Source: Steromphala cineraria
Lineage: Eukaryota; Mollusca; Gastropoda; Trochida; Trochidae
Direction: 5' to 3'
Length of the DNA: 64,000 nucleotides
Assembly (NCBI GenBank): GCA_916613615.1
Contig: OU744726.1
Coordinates: forward strand, 62,574,987-62,638,986
Shown in pieces: positions 24,780 through 35,935 of the stretch; position 1 is the stretch's first letter; the number at the start of each line of letters is the position of its first letter. A model generated the notes under the pieces. It ran no database searches and had not been told where the DNA came from. It was given only the letters and a program-made list of their open reading frames with translations. A program made the translations under genes and the position numbers.

Positions 24780-26080
24780 GGGTAGGCATATAGTTCGAAT
24801 ACATTGAGGAATATAAACACAAATGATTTAGCTCTTAAAAATGTCATTGAGTAGATGCCATCAGTTATCAGCGGTAATTTTTGATAAAGATACAGTGACT
24901 GTTTTTTTAAGGAGCAAGTGTACAAGCTGACAATCTATCCATAATAATATTGACACAATACAGATGAAGCGGACATAAAATATCAATATCCGATCCAGTT
25001 CAGAATCAATTTATCTTGTGAAACGTTTCTTGGATCATTTTGAAATTAGTCAAACAATTATAATATTCGATGGAAATAGCACTAACGAGAATAAATCTAA
25101 TGACTTTTATGTTTGAACCAGTTTGATTAAGTTATCCTAAGCATTGCAATGAATTTACTTTACATAAATATTTTGCGTCTAATTTCAGGCATAGGATTAT
25201 CTAAAGCTTTCCCCCTAAATCAATAATTTAAGTCGTATGTTGACAGGTATTGTTGAGTGTCTCATTGTTGATTGTCTCCTATTGTTACTCAAATCATAAT
25301 AAACCATCCATGTAAACATCTGTTTTCATCCATCGTAATCTAAGATAATGTGTAAACTTATCAAAAGCAGGCAGGACAGAATAAAGTTTACAGTGTTTTG
25401 GTGATACGTGTTTCAATACAAAATGGGACGTTTGATTTCAGCTTCTGCACTTAAATAGGGCTCTTCAATTTAAATTTTATATCTTTTAAAACCTATTGAG
25501 TGTTATACTGGGTTTGAAAGATAACTATACCACATCAAAAACTTAAATCAGTGTTGATTGTTTTCAGACCACAGTCAAACTAACAGGAATGAAAATCACT
25601 TTTTAAGATGTGTAGGTTTCGCTGCTTTGCCTTGTGATTCGATTTTTTCTTTGGTAGGTCTGAATATGAGTATGAACTTTTGATATTTTACCATGTGAAA
25701 TGATATGATTTTTAATGTGAATGTACATTCTTGTGAAATGTCTTAAAGTTAGTTATTGATACTCTCTGAAGATTTTTAAATCTTCACTGAATTTACTTTT
25801 ATTAGAGTTGTGTATTTGCCTATACTGTTGAGAATTAACCCCTAACAGTGACTATTTTTGGGTTGATCTGATATCATTAGTAACTATGTGTTAATGTTCA
25901 CTGTTTTGTTTCATTCGTAATTTTTTGTCTCTTTAGATATGATGCCAAAGGTAACTCTTGTAAAACCCATGTGTAATTAAGATTTGTTTTCTCGGTATAT
26001 TTATCTAATGTGAAACTAATACCACCTTTGCTCTCCTTCAGGTTGAATGGCAGGAGCCATCTTCCTAAGCAACCTATACA
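24780..26080. other. Gene-free AT-rich DNA
   Basis: No coding exon or structured repeat could be supported across this 1.3 kb, apart from the short dispersed 25-mer at about 24966. Confidence 0.5.
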
Positions 26081-26277
26081 ACGTCAGTTTCCAAACAATC
26101 AGTTCTAGCCTTGCTGCTGACCTGCGTCTGTTTCTGCTCTCTAGCTTATTATGAGAGAAAGCAATAGTCCAATCAGAAAGTAACTTGCTTACAATCGCCT
26201 GTAGGGGCGCTTATATCGGCCCAAAAAAACAAGGGTCTGCAGCAAGGCGTAAAAATGACAGTTAGGAAACTGGCGTT
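26081..26277. mobile_element. MITE family D
   Basis: Left ACGTCAGTTTCC...CCTTGCTGC and right GCAGCAAGGCGTAAAAATGA...GGAAACTGGCGT are imperfect inverse complements. The interior contains 'ctctctagct' and 'cctgtaggggcgctt'. A truncated relative lies at 39378-39499. Confidence 0.75.
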
Positions 26278-26689
26278 TTAAGCTTTGTTTGGGAAGTGGG
26301 CAGGTGCGCACAACTAGCAACTAATATCTGATTTTATATTTTCAGGATCTTGGAAGTCTATGGCACCACAAAGCCAGCATCTATTTCCCTGTTGAAATTG
26401 ATATATTTGTTTTTGTTTATATGTAACTATTTCATACTCGTTATTCTTGAGTACCAGTCATTTTGTGACACACCACAAGTCTCTTAAGTCTCCTTCAAAC
26501 TCACAATTTACTCAGCCATGAGCAGGTAACCTTATCATCATGCGAAACATGTCGTTGTTGCCGAACTACACTGTTTGTGGCCACCAAACACCTGCTATGA
26601 ATGTATCCGTGCGTGACGCGTGTTGCATGTTGCGTAATGTCTGATTCCTAGCCAGCCTTAGACATGTTTCATAGTAATGTATAAAACAA

Positions 26690-26741
26690 GAAAAAAATGC
26701 AAATTTAACATTTTCAGAAAAACGTGCTACTGCCCCTTTAA
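26690..26741. mobile_element. Terminal fragment of MITE family A
   Basis: AAAAACGTGCTACTGCCCCT followed by TTAA (26738-26741) matches the right terminus of family A exactly. No left terminus is present, so only an end is kept or the rest has diverged. Confidence 0.7.
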
Positions 26742-26744
26742 AGG

Positions 26745-27470
26745 GCCGGGTTTAGTGTTGACGTGAATCTCTCTGAAATCGTTGTAACCAACGCCATAGC
26801 TCCAACGCTCAGTCTTTATCCCTCAAAGTATCCAATACATCCTAATGATCTTTGTTTTCAATACATCGTAATTGTATTGTTTGTCTCCCTAAAATCCTGC
26901 GTCAATTCTTATCAAACAGACTTTATTCAAGCCTATCGAAAATGCCAGTTTGCAAATAGTAACTCATAGTAGAGGCTTGTCAAGTTTACTTTTCAAATAG
27001 ATTGCTAAAGAAACTCGCTAAAACTCAAGGTTTTTATGTCAAGTAGGTGTATATCTGTTAAGTAGATATGTGTCAAGTGTATATGATAAGTACATGTGTT
27101 AAGTATATCTGATAAGAAAAACTAAGGGTTTTACAGTTCAACTAACAACCTTGTAAAACATATACACTGAAGAATTAGATAAACAAATTGTAAGGAATAA
27201 ATCATTATTGATTTTCAACTTATATATGTATTCATGTATTAAACGTTAAATGTTTGATACAAAAATCCAAATCCATATAAAAGCATTGAGACTTTATGAG
27301 AATAGAAGTATCTAGAGAATGATAGTGATAGAAGACATGGACATTTCCACTGTAGTAGGACATTTTACGATTGCTTCCTTCGAATTTACACTTAATGTAG
27401 TAGCTTTTTTCTTCTACACTCATTGAACAAACTATTCTATAAAAATATATAAAAAGGATTATCGGTTAAA
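26745..27470. other. Gene-free DNA
   Basis: There are short degenerate 'aagta(g/t)at(a/c)tgt' repeats at about 27045-27115. The 68- and 63-codon ORFs here have no recognisable domain or splice context. Confidence 0.45.
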
Positions 27471-27477
27471 GAGTAAA

Positions 27478-27574
27478 CAGTCTTAGTAAACCTATCTTCA
27501 ATAACACCCGTTTCACTATGATATTGATATCGGGAATATGGCGACTAATATAGAGGATAGGTTTACTTAGACTG
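27478..27574. repeat. Foldback element related to 24663-24747
   Basis: CAGTCTTAGTAAACCTATC at the left is answered by GATAGGTTTACTTAGACTG at the right. The outer arm matches the element at 24663. The loop holds a smaller inverted pair around 'atattgatatcgggaatat'. Confidence 0.85.
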
Positions 27575-27599
27575 AAGAGTCAAAACCTTAATCTTGTTA

Positions 27600-27900
27600 A
27601 AACTATTTTAAAAAAACAATCTTCTTATCACAGGAATATAATGTTTAGTTAAAAGTGAAGATAGGGAATTATGAAATAGATCTCCATTCATAGTATTCAA
27701 ACCTGGGACTTCCGGTGTGAGTTAGACACTCTACCAGTTGAGCTACAGGGATATCCCTCTAGCCTTAGCACTTGCTTTGACCTTGCAACACTCATTTAAC
27801 AAAAACCATCTTGACTGAAATAACAATAAGATATATTATTTGGTAACATTACTTAAGCGTCCTTGTAACTAGAGGTCATATTGATAAATCGTCTTCAAAT
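27600..27900 (-). mobile_element. tRNA-derived SINE, second family (decayed)
   Basis: On the minus strand around 27760-27690 lies a tRNA-like head: CCTGTAGCTCAACTGGTAGAG (A box) and CCCAGGTTTGAAT (B box), but the T-arm stem does not pair. The body ('gccttagcac...gaccttgcaacactc', 'aacaaaaacc') recurs in decayed form near 13500-13690. It is therefore called a SINE and not a tRNA gene. Confidence 0.5.
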
Positions 27901-28430
27901 ATGACTCATGACCTGATACTGATCGAAGATATCACGGTGTCATTATCGCTTTCTGAACTGTTCAAGTGTCATTCTAGTATGGTATTAAGATACAAGAGTT
28001 TATGGATGTCTAATATCTTTATTCGCATAATATTGTTTTTTCCTTATACCGTACTCAAGTATATGGCCATAGGCATATATGTAGTATATATTGATAATTT
28101 ACATTCACAACAAATGCTTGTTCCTGGCTAATATTTTTGCAACCAGAGAAGTCCCAATTCATTTTGTATTATTCATTTTGTATTCATTTTGTATAGATTG
28201 GTGTTAGCTAAGGGTCAAGAGAATTTCTTTTACTAATAATTAATCAAATTAATTAAATCATCAAACAATTTATCAACAATTAATGGTGTGCTCAATTTGC
28301 TTAATAGCAACACAAAGTAAGATGAAAATCATATTATAAATAAAAGAAATATGATCACATGATAAACAATAGATACATACAGTTAAAATAAACTCAATAA
28401 TAATGATAAAACATGTAAAAAAAGAGCCAT
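27900..28430. other. Gene-free AT-rich DNA
   Basis: The 76-codon ORF at 27901 has no domain. Simple AT-rich sequence and short 'ttcattttgtat' repeats are present (about 28158-28193). Confidence 0.45.
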
Positions 28431-30765
28431 TGGCTCTGTAGCTCATCAGGCATCATATCAACTTTGCTTTATGCAGGCCAGATGAGCTAAAAATGAAACT
28501 GATGTTACCTATTGCAAGAAAACCTATAACAAAAAAATTACAAAACAAACGATTTCGGAATAAGTTTCCTTACCCAAATGAGAAATAAATTTGCCATAGA
28601 CTGTCATCTAATGGAGAAAAATAGGTTTTTAAGATTGTGATCCCTGTGACCCTATTTGGGGTCATGGGGTCACGAAACCTACAGCTTCGAATCCCAATTG
28701 GCCAAGGAGTCTACATGCAGTCTTTCAGCTCAATAGACCTTTTTGAACTGAAGATGATGATGAAAATGGGTTCTTAAGGTTGTGACCCCTGTGACCCTAT
28801 TTGGGGTCATGAGCTCACAAAATTTACAATTAAGAATCCCAATTGGTCAAGGAGTCTGCACATATCATTTTCAACTCTCTAGTCCTTTTAGAACTGGAGA
28901 AGAAGAAGAAAATAGGTTTTTAAGGTTTTGACCCGTGTGACCCTATATGAGGTCATGGGGTCACGAAATCTACAATTAAGAATCCCCATTGGCCAAGGAG
29001 TCTGCACATATCATTTTCAACTCTCTAGTCCTTTTAGAACTGGAGAAGAAGAAGAAAATAGGTTTTTAAGGTTTTGACCCGTGTGACCCTATTTGGGGTC
29101 ATGGGGTCACGAAATCTACAATTAAGAATCCTCATTGTCCAAGGAGTCTGCACATATCATTTTTGACTCTCTAGTCCTTTTAGAACTCGAGAAGAAGATG
29201 AAAAAAGGTTTTTAAGGTTGTGACCCCTGTGACCCTATTTGGGGTCATTGGGTCACGAAATCTACATTTAAGAATCCCCATTGGCCAAGGAATCTGCACA
29301 TATAATTTTTTACTCTCTAGTCCTTTTAGAACTGGAGAAGAAGATGAAAATAGGTTTATAAAGTTGTGACCCCTGTGACCTATTTGAGGTCACAGGGTCA
29401 CCAAAGTTACAAATTAGAATCCTCATTGTCTAAGGAGTCTGCACATATCATTTTTAACTCTCTAGTCCTTTTGGAACTGGAGAAGAAGATGAAAATAGGT
29501 TTATAAAGTTGTGAACCTTGTGACCCTATTTGGGGTCATGGGGTCACGAAATCTACAATTAAGAATCCCCATTGGTCAAGGAGTCTGCACATATCATTTT
29601 CAACTCTCTAGTCCTTTTGGAACTGGAGAAGAAGATGAAAATAGGTTTTAAAGGTTGTGACCCCTGTGACCCTATATGGGGTCATGGGGTCACGAAATCT
29701 ACAATTAAGAATCCCCATTGGCCAAGGAGTCTGCACATATCATTTTCAACTCTCTAGTCCTTTTGGAACTGGAGAAGAAGATGAAAATAGGTTTTAAAGG
29801 TTGTGACCCCTGTGACCCTATATGGGGTCATGGGGTCACGAAATCTACAATTAAGAATCCCCATTGGCCAAGGAGTCTGCACATATCATTTTCAACTCTC
29901 TAGTCCTTTTGGAACTGGAGAAGAAGATGAAAATAGGTTTATAAAGTTGTGACCCCTGTGACCCTATTTGGGGTCATTGGGTCACGAAATCTACAATTAA
30001 GAATCCCCATTGGCCAAGGTATCTGCACATATCATTTTTAATTCTCTAGTCCTTTTAGAACTGGAGAAGAAGATGAAAATAGGTTTATAAAGTTGTGACC
30101 CCTGTGACCTATTTGAGGTCACAGGGTCAACAAAGTTACAAATTAGAATCCTCATTGTCCAAGGAGTCTGCCCATATCATTTTTAACTCTCTAGTCCTTT
30201 TGGAACTGGAGAAGAAGATGAAAATAGGTTTATAAAGTTGTGACCCCTGTGACCCTATTTGGGGTCATTGGGTCACGAAATCTACAATTAAGAATCCCCA
30301 TTGGCCAAGGTATCTGCACATATAATTTTTAACTCTCTAGTCCTTTTAGAACTGGAGAAGAAGATGAAAATAGGTTTATAAAGTTGTGACCCCTGTGACC
30401 TATTTGAGGTCACAGGGTCACCAAAGTTACAAATTAGAATCCTCATTGTCCAAGGAGTCTGCACATATCATTTTTAACTCTCTAGTCCTTTTGGAACTGG
30501 AGAAGAAGATGAAAATAGGTTTATAAAGTTGTGACCCCTGTGACCCTATTAGGGGTCACAGGATCACCAAAGTTACTATTTAGAATCTCCATATACTAAG
30601 GTACCTGTACACAAAATTTCAGCTCTCTAGTGTGTATGGTTAATGAGAAGAAGTCGAAAGTGTCAAAAGTTTACGGACGACAGACGACGGACGGACGACG
30701 GACGACGGACGACGGGCCATGTCATAAGCCCATCTGGACTTTCAGTCCTGATGAGCTAAAAATCA
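28431..30765 (+). mobile_element. Element carrying ~14 tandem 146-bp units
   Basis: The left end is AGAGCCATTGGCTCTGTAGC followed by TCATCAGG; the right end is CCTGATGAGCTAAAA. Just inside the right end is a GGACGACGGACGACGGACG tract. In between, about 14 units of about 146 bp run from 28620 to 30660, marked by 'ctctctagtcc' near 28876, 29022, 29168, 29315, 29459, 29607, 29753, 29899, 30043, 30189, 30334 and 30479, with a diverged unit at each end. Two sub-types alternate in the distal half ('tcacgaaatctacaattaag' and 'tcaccaaagttacaaattag'). Each unit holds a TGACCC/GGGTCA hairpin. The two 61-aa ORFs 146 bp apart are repeat artefacts. Confidence 0.9.
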
Positions 30766-30769
30766 CTTT

Positions 30770-31946
30770 ATACAAGAAAATACATTTATCAAAATGCTAA
30801 GATATCAAACTAAAATATGTTGTTAAAAGAAAACATTACATGATTTGCAATGAGCTGCAGTGTTTGAAACCCCAGGAAATTTCATTAGCAGAATAACAAT
30901 GTGATGAAAGGTTACTCCGCTAGTTCAAATCAATTGCTTCAGCCTGGTAGATAGTTTACATGCTGCACGTGCAAAGTCGTGGCTATTGACAAAGCTGGCG
31001 AGTCCATCAATGAAAACATGTAAATTCAAAGCCTGATTTTCATACGTCTGAAATATTCAGTAGGGAGTGATATGAATCTTTCTTTCGTTAACATTTGTTT
31101 ATTTGGAGGCTGAAAGACACAAACTGAATAGTAAAATCTGTTGTTTGAATCGGCGCAACATCGTGAGTTATCAGCAACTAAAACTGTCACTTGAACGCGG
31201 GAAAGCCATGGCCTGGAGCACGCTAAACTCGTGCAGCACGTGCAAAGTCATGTCAGTTGAAAAAAAGCAGGTGAATCAGTGCTATCATGTCAATTCATTT
31301 AGCTGGTGTTGACACAAACGACTTGATTACGAAAAACAAACAATGCCAGATTTGCTTCAATTAATATTTCTTAATCATTAAGAGATCGTTTGATGTATAA
31401 AATTGGTGCTAAATCGTCTTTTTTCTGTGTTTATTGCGACAAGTAATAAGAAACCCTGACACAGTCGATTTCACCTTTGATGATACGTTTCATTTATCAG
31501 AAGTTTCACTTACTGGCGTTAGGGTTTAGAAGGAAATTAACATACATCCAAGCTGTCACTTTGTTATAAAAACACTCCTGCCAATATATATTTCTCTTCC
31601 TCGAGAAATGTCACTTTATAGTCACTCATTACATCGTTGCTTGGATATTAATTGTTATATATATACTAACAATATTTGCTTCGTATATTTCAATGATATC
31701 TTATACTTTCAAGTTAAACATTTTGCTATGTCATACACAGATTGTCATTTTAAATCCTGGTCCGTCCTCATACACTTTAGATGATGAGAATTAGATCAAA
31801 TGCGCTCATGGATAACATATGAGAAATAGGAAACATTGTTTACTTAAGTTGTTTCTGCATGCAATGACATTGGCAAGTAATCAAGCTTTGAAATTCTAAA
31901 AAATTATTGTCCACCTGAACATCAATTTCAATTTTCGGTCATAGAT
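30770..31946. other. Flank of duplicated segment, non-coding
   Basis: From about 30967 this aligns in patches with 14475-15154 downstream of TRIM copy 1. No exon was found. The 69-aa ORF at 31103 has no domain. Confidence 0.5.
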
Positions 31947-34293
31947 TTACAACTGAAATATTTTTATATGTTCACATTCTGTAACATACAGTTTGTTCCC
32001 ATGTACACATACTCCCAGTGGTCCAACAATCCCATCTTGTCCAGTCAGCAGATCTCTCGCATACTCCCCTCTCTCTGTCAGCTGGACGATCTTGTTGTTA
32101 CTACAATCAGCCACGATAACAGAACCAGTGTCTGTAGTTGTCACACCATCACCTCTCAGCCTGTATGTGTACACAACCTCACCTTGCTGTGTTACACAGT
32201 AGACATAATCTGATCTATTATATGTCACTACAATGTGACCCTGACGTGTTGTACACATGTACGATGGTCCATGTATCAGCTGCTGACCAGTGCGTGGTGT
32301 GATCACAGATCTCAGGACTCTCCCTGACAGATCCAGGACGTCAATACTGGGAGGAACTCTACAACCTGCAGCCAGAGTCGTGTCACTGAGAGCTGTCAGA
32401 CATCTGTACTTCTTCTTTGTTTTGATTGAGGAAACCAGGACTGGGTCAGGAGTCAGCTTGATCAGTTCAATACTGTTGTGTGAGGAGTGTGATACAGCTA
32501 CTCTGTCCTGGCCTATCTTTGCTAATCTATTTGGTCTGTCAGGAAGTTTGAGAGATGTGCAGTGAGGTGTGCCTCGCTTTGTGTAACAGGATTTTACACT
32601 AAAGTTGTTATTGTCAACAATAATCAGAGTGTCCATACCACCGATATTCAAGACTTCAATGTCGGTTAGAAATTGAAAGATTTTATCGTCCTCTGATCGA
32701 GTACTGACTGTAGAGAGAATTTTAGGTGCATTCTGAAGATTTGGTTTGTCTTCCACATATTTCAATTGACCAAGTTGAAAAGTCTTATCAAGCTGATCCA
32801 AATCCAGATGTTTCTCAAACAAAATCCGTTTCGCTTGATCTTCTTGTATTTCTTGTCTGTGTATTTCAGCAGTTACCTCCCCTGATTGACATAGAATGCA
32901 CATTTCAAACATATCCATAGGACTGTTAGACTGCAAGACTTGATTGATAAATTCGCTGTACTGTTGATATGTTTGCAGGCCAATTTCTCCAGACTTTATC
33001 CAACTTCTCAGTTGTCCAGTTTGCTTCTTAGTGAGTGTGTCTAGTTCATCCAGGAGTTTTTTCTCCTTTCTTCTGATCAGATCCACGGCCTGCTGACTGA
33101 CTCTTCTGATCTCTGACTGCAGAGAAGATTTTTGTTGTGTGATTTCCTCCACTTGGGATCTCCTACTCTGCATAGTGTTACCTGCCTGTTGTATATAGGA
33201 GTTGATTTGATCACTATTCTGCTGTAGGAAAAGTTTCATTTCTGGAATCATTGATTCAAGTGTGACAACAGAGTGGCATTTCCTGTGGTAGATGATACAG
33301 CATTTCTGGCAAACAGCTTTCTGACAATCTTTGCAGCAATATTCAACCAGACAGTTGTGCTCTCTGCATATTTCTTTTCGTCTCTTGAGTTGAGGAGTTG
33401 ATCCAGCCCCTAGAGGTGAAATCACGTGACCTGATAATGCAGGAGTGGCTTGATGTATTGTAGCACAGGCTTCACACAAGAGGATGTTGCAGTCTTCACA
33501 AACTGATTTGGCCTCTGTTGTCTTTCAAATCTGCTGACAGGCGAAGCAACGGTGTTCTACAGGCTCTGAAAACGTACACTATATTTGAGTATAAAAAATC
33601 AAGGAGTAAATTTTCAGGGAAACATTGTAGATAATAAAATATTTATCATATGTTTACATGATTGATTAGATTCATTTTAAACAATTTCCTTGGTATAAGC
33701 TGTTTGAGTGGCATTCTAGAAGTTGATGGTGTAAGGACGACAAGTGTAATTCTTTTGAGGAGCAATTTCTTTATTTAACAGTAGCGACGTCTCGGTTAAG
33801 ATTCTTATACCGTTTTTATCCATAGAATTAATCTCGTTTTCCAAATACCATCAATTTCTAGAATGACACTCTGCTTTAAAACGGTACATAAGGACCTATA
33901 CCGAAACCTAACTACTGTCAAATAGAGAAGTTGTTCATCCAAAGAATTACTTTTGTCTTCCTCCCTTGGAATATATTGACAAACAACATTATTACCTGAA
34001 CTTCCCTGGGACGTGAAAGTGTCAAGAAGACCTTGTATGAGGAAACTTGGTTTAAACTGTTGAGACCATTAATCCACTAGTTCTTGAGGTCGAGGAACTT
34101 TGGTCATCTGAAGGCAGTTTGGACACAGGATAGATTTAGCACTGATGGCCTCCCTGCGAGTCTTTGTGTATCGAGTTAAGCATACCCTACAGAAAGTATG
34201 CTGACACCCGATGGTACAGGGGTCTTTGAATATCTCTGTGCAGATGTTGCACGAGAGAAAGTTTTCATTTAATTTTGAAAGTGCGTCGTCCAT
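31947..34293 (-). pseudogene. TRIM-type pseudogene (two in-frame stops)
   Basis: The structure equals copy 1: exon 1 33996-34293 (298 bp, same length), donor TTCAG|GTAATA, intron 430 bp (343 in copy 1), acceptor TTTTCAG|AGCC, exon 2 31947-33565. Two nonsense codons interrupt it. Codon 75 (34069-34071) is TAA where copy 1 has CAA, just after the RING. Codon 113 (33525-33527) is TGA where copy 1 has GAG, inside B-box 1. All RING zinc ligands, both splice sites and the 510-codon remainder of exon 2 are otherwise kept, so the damage is recent. A RING-less product from an internal ATG cannot be excluded. Confidence 0.9.
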
Positions 34294-34309
34294 CTGGAAT
34301 CAGAAAAAG

Positions 34310-35935
34310 GATTAATTTGTTGGTGTGATTGGTGTTGGTTTGTGTGAGTTTGACGATAGTTGTTGTGGTAGCAATGATGGTATTGATGATTGGGTTTGGT
34401 GGGGAAGGTGTTGTTGCGGTTGGTGGAGGAGGTGGTGTGGCGGTTGGTTGGGGAGGTGTTGTGGCGGTTGGTGGGGTAGGTGGTGTGGCGGTTGGTTGGG
34501 TAGGTGATGTTGCGATGTGTGGGGTAGGTGATGTGGTGGGTGGTGGAAGAGGTATTGTTGCGGCGTGGTGGAGTAGGTGATGTGACGGGTGGTGGGGTAG
34601 GTTATGTGTCGGGTGGTGGTTTTGTATGTGATGAGGCAGGTAGTTGGGTAAGTGATGTTGCGATGTGTGGGGTAGGATATGTGTCGGGTGGTGGGGGAGA
34701 TCGTTTGGCAGGTGGTGGGGGAGATTATGTGACGGGTGGTGGGGGAGGTTGTATGGCGGGTGGTCGGGTAGGTTATGTGGTGGGTGGTGGGGTAGGTTAA
34801 ATGGCGGTTGGTGGGGTAGGTTATATGGCGAATGGTGGAGTAGGTTATGTGGCGGGTGGTGGGGTAGGTAATGTGGCGGGTGGTGGGGAAGATTATGTGG
34901 TGGTGGTGGAGCCGATCATGTTGCGGGTTTAGGGGTAGGTTATATAGCCGGTGGTGTGGTAGGTTATATGGCGGGTGGTGGGGTAGATTAAATGGCGGGT
35001 GGTGGAGTAGGTTATATGGCGGGTGGGGGAGTAGGTTAATGTGGCGGGTGGCGGGGTAGATTATGCGGTGGCCTGTGGGGTAGGTTTAATGGCGGGTGGT
35101 GGGGTATGTTAAACGACGGGTGGTGGGGTAGGTTATATGGGGGGATGTGGAGTAAGTAATATGGCGGGTGGTGGGGGAGATTATGTGGAGGTTATTGTGG
35201 TTGATGAAAAATCACTTTGAGAACAAAATGGGGTAATGTTGCAGGTGGTTTTGTATGTTATGAGACAGGTAGTTGGGTAAGTGATGTTGCGATGTGTGGG
35301 GTAGGTGATGTGGTGGGTGGTGGAAGAGGTATTGTTGCGGCGTGGTGGAGTAGGTGATGTGGCGGGTGGTGGGGTAGGATATGTGTCGGGTGGTGGGGGA
35401 GATCGTTTGGCAGGTGTGGATTATGTGACGGGTGGTGGGGGAGGTTGTATGGCGGGTGGTGGGGTAGGTTATATGGCGAATGGTGGAGTAGGTTATGTGG
35501 CGGGTGGTGGGGTAGGTAATGTGGCGGGTGGTGGGGAAGATTATGTGGTGGTGGTGGAGCCGATCATGTTGCGGGTTTAGGGGTAGGTTATATAGCCGGT
35601 GGTGTGGTAGGTTATATGGCGGGTGGTGGGGTAGATTAAATGGCGGGTGGTGGAGTAGGTTATATGGCGGGTGGGGGAGTAGGTTATGTGGCGGGTGGCG
35701 GGGTAGATTATGCGGTGGCCTGTGGGGTAGGTTTAATGGCGGGTGGTGGGGTATGTTAAACGACGGGTGGTGGGGTAGGTTATATGGCGGGTGGTGGAGT
35801 AAGTAATATGGCGGGTGGTGGGGGAGATTATGTGGAGGTGTCGGGGCCGATCAGGTTGCGGGTGGTTGGGTAGGTTAAATAGCGGATGTTGGGGTAGGTT
35901 TTATGGCGGGTGGTGGGGTAGGTATTGTCTGTCCT
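34310..35935. repeat. G-rich minisatellite of TRIM copy 2 (first block)
   Basis: Units of about 24 bp, variants of GGTTATGTGGCGGGTGGTGG plus GGTA on the plus strand, run from just 5' of the pseudogene ATG. A unique-looking spacer ('gttgatgaaaaatcactttgag') interrupts at about 35200. Long Gly/Val or Trp/Gly ORFs in it are artefacts of the unit length. Confidence 0.93.

Noticed and set aside
27690..27765. tRNA gene on the minus strand
   Set aside because: The T-arm does not pair and the same body sequence recurs in decayed form near 13500, so it is treated as a SINE.
29572..29903. Two nearly identical 61-aa proteins 146 bp apart
   Set aside because: They are successive units of the tandem array.
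28620..30660. CRISPR-like array
   Set aside because: The whole 146-bp unit is repeated with no unique spacers; it is a tandem array in a eukaryotic element.
30745..30765. Hammerhead ribozyme at CCTGATGAGCTAAAA
   Set aside because: The CTGATGAG word is present, but no GAAA strand or helices can be built around it; it is part of the element terminus.
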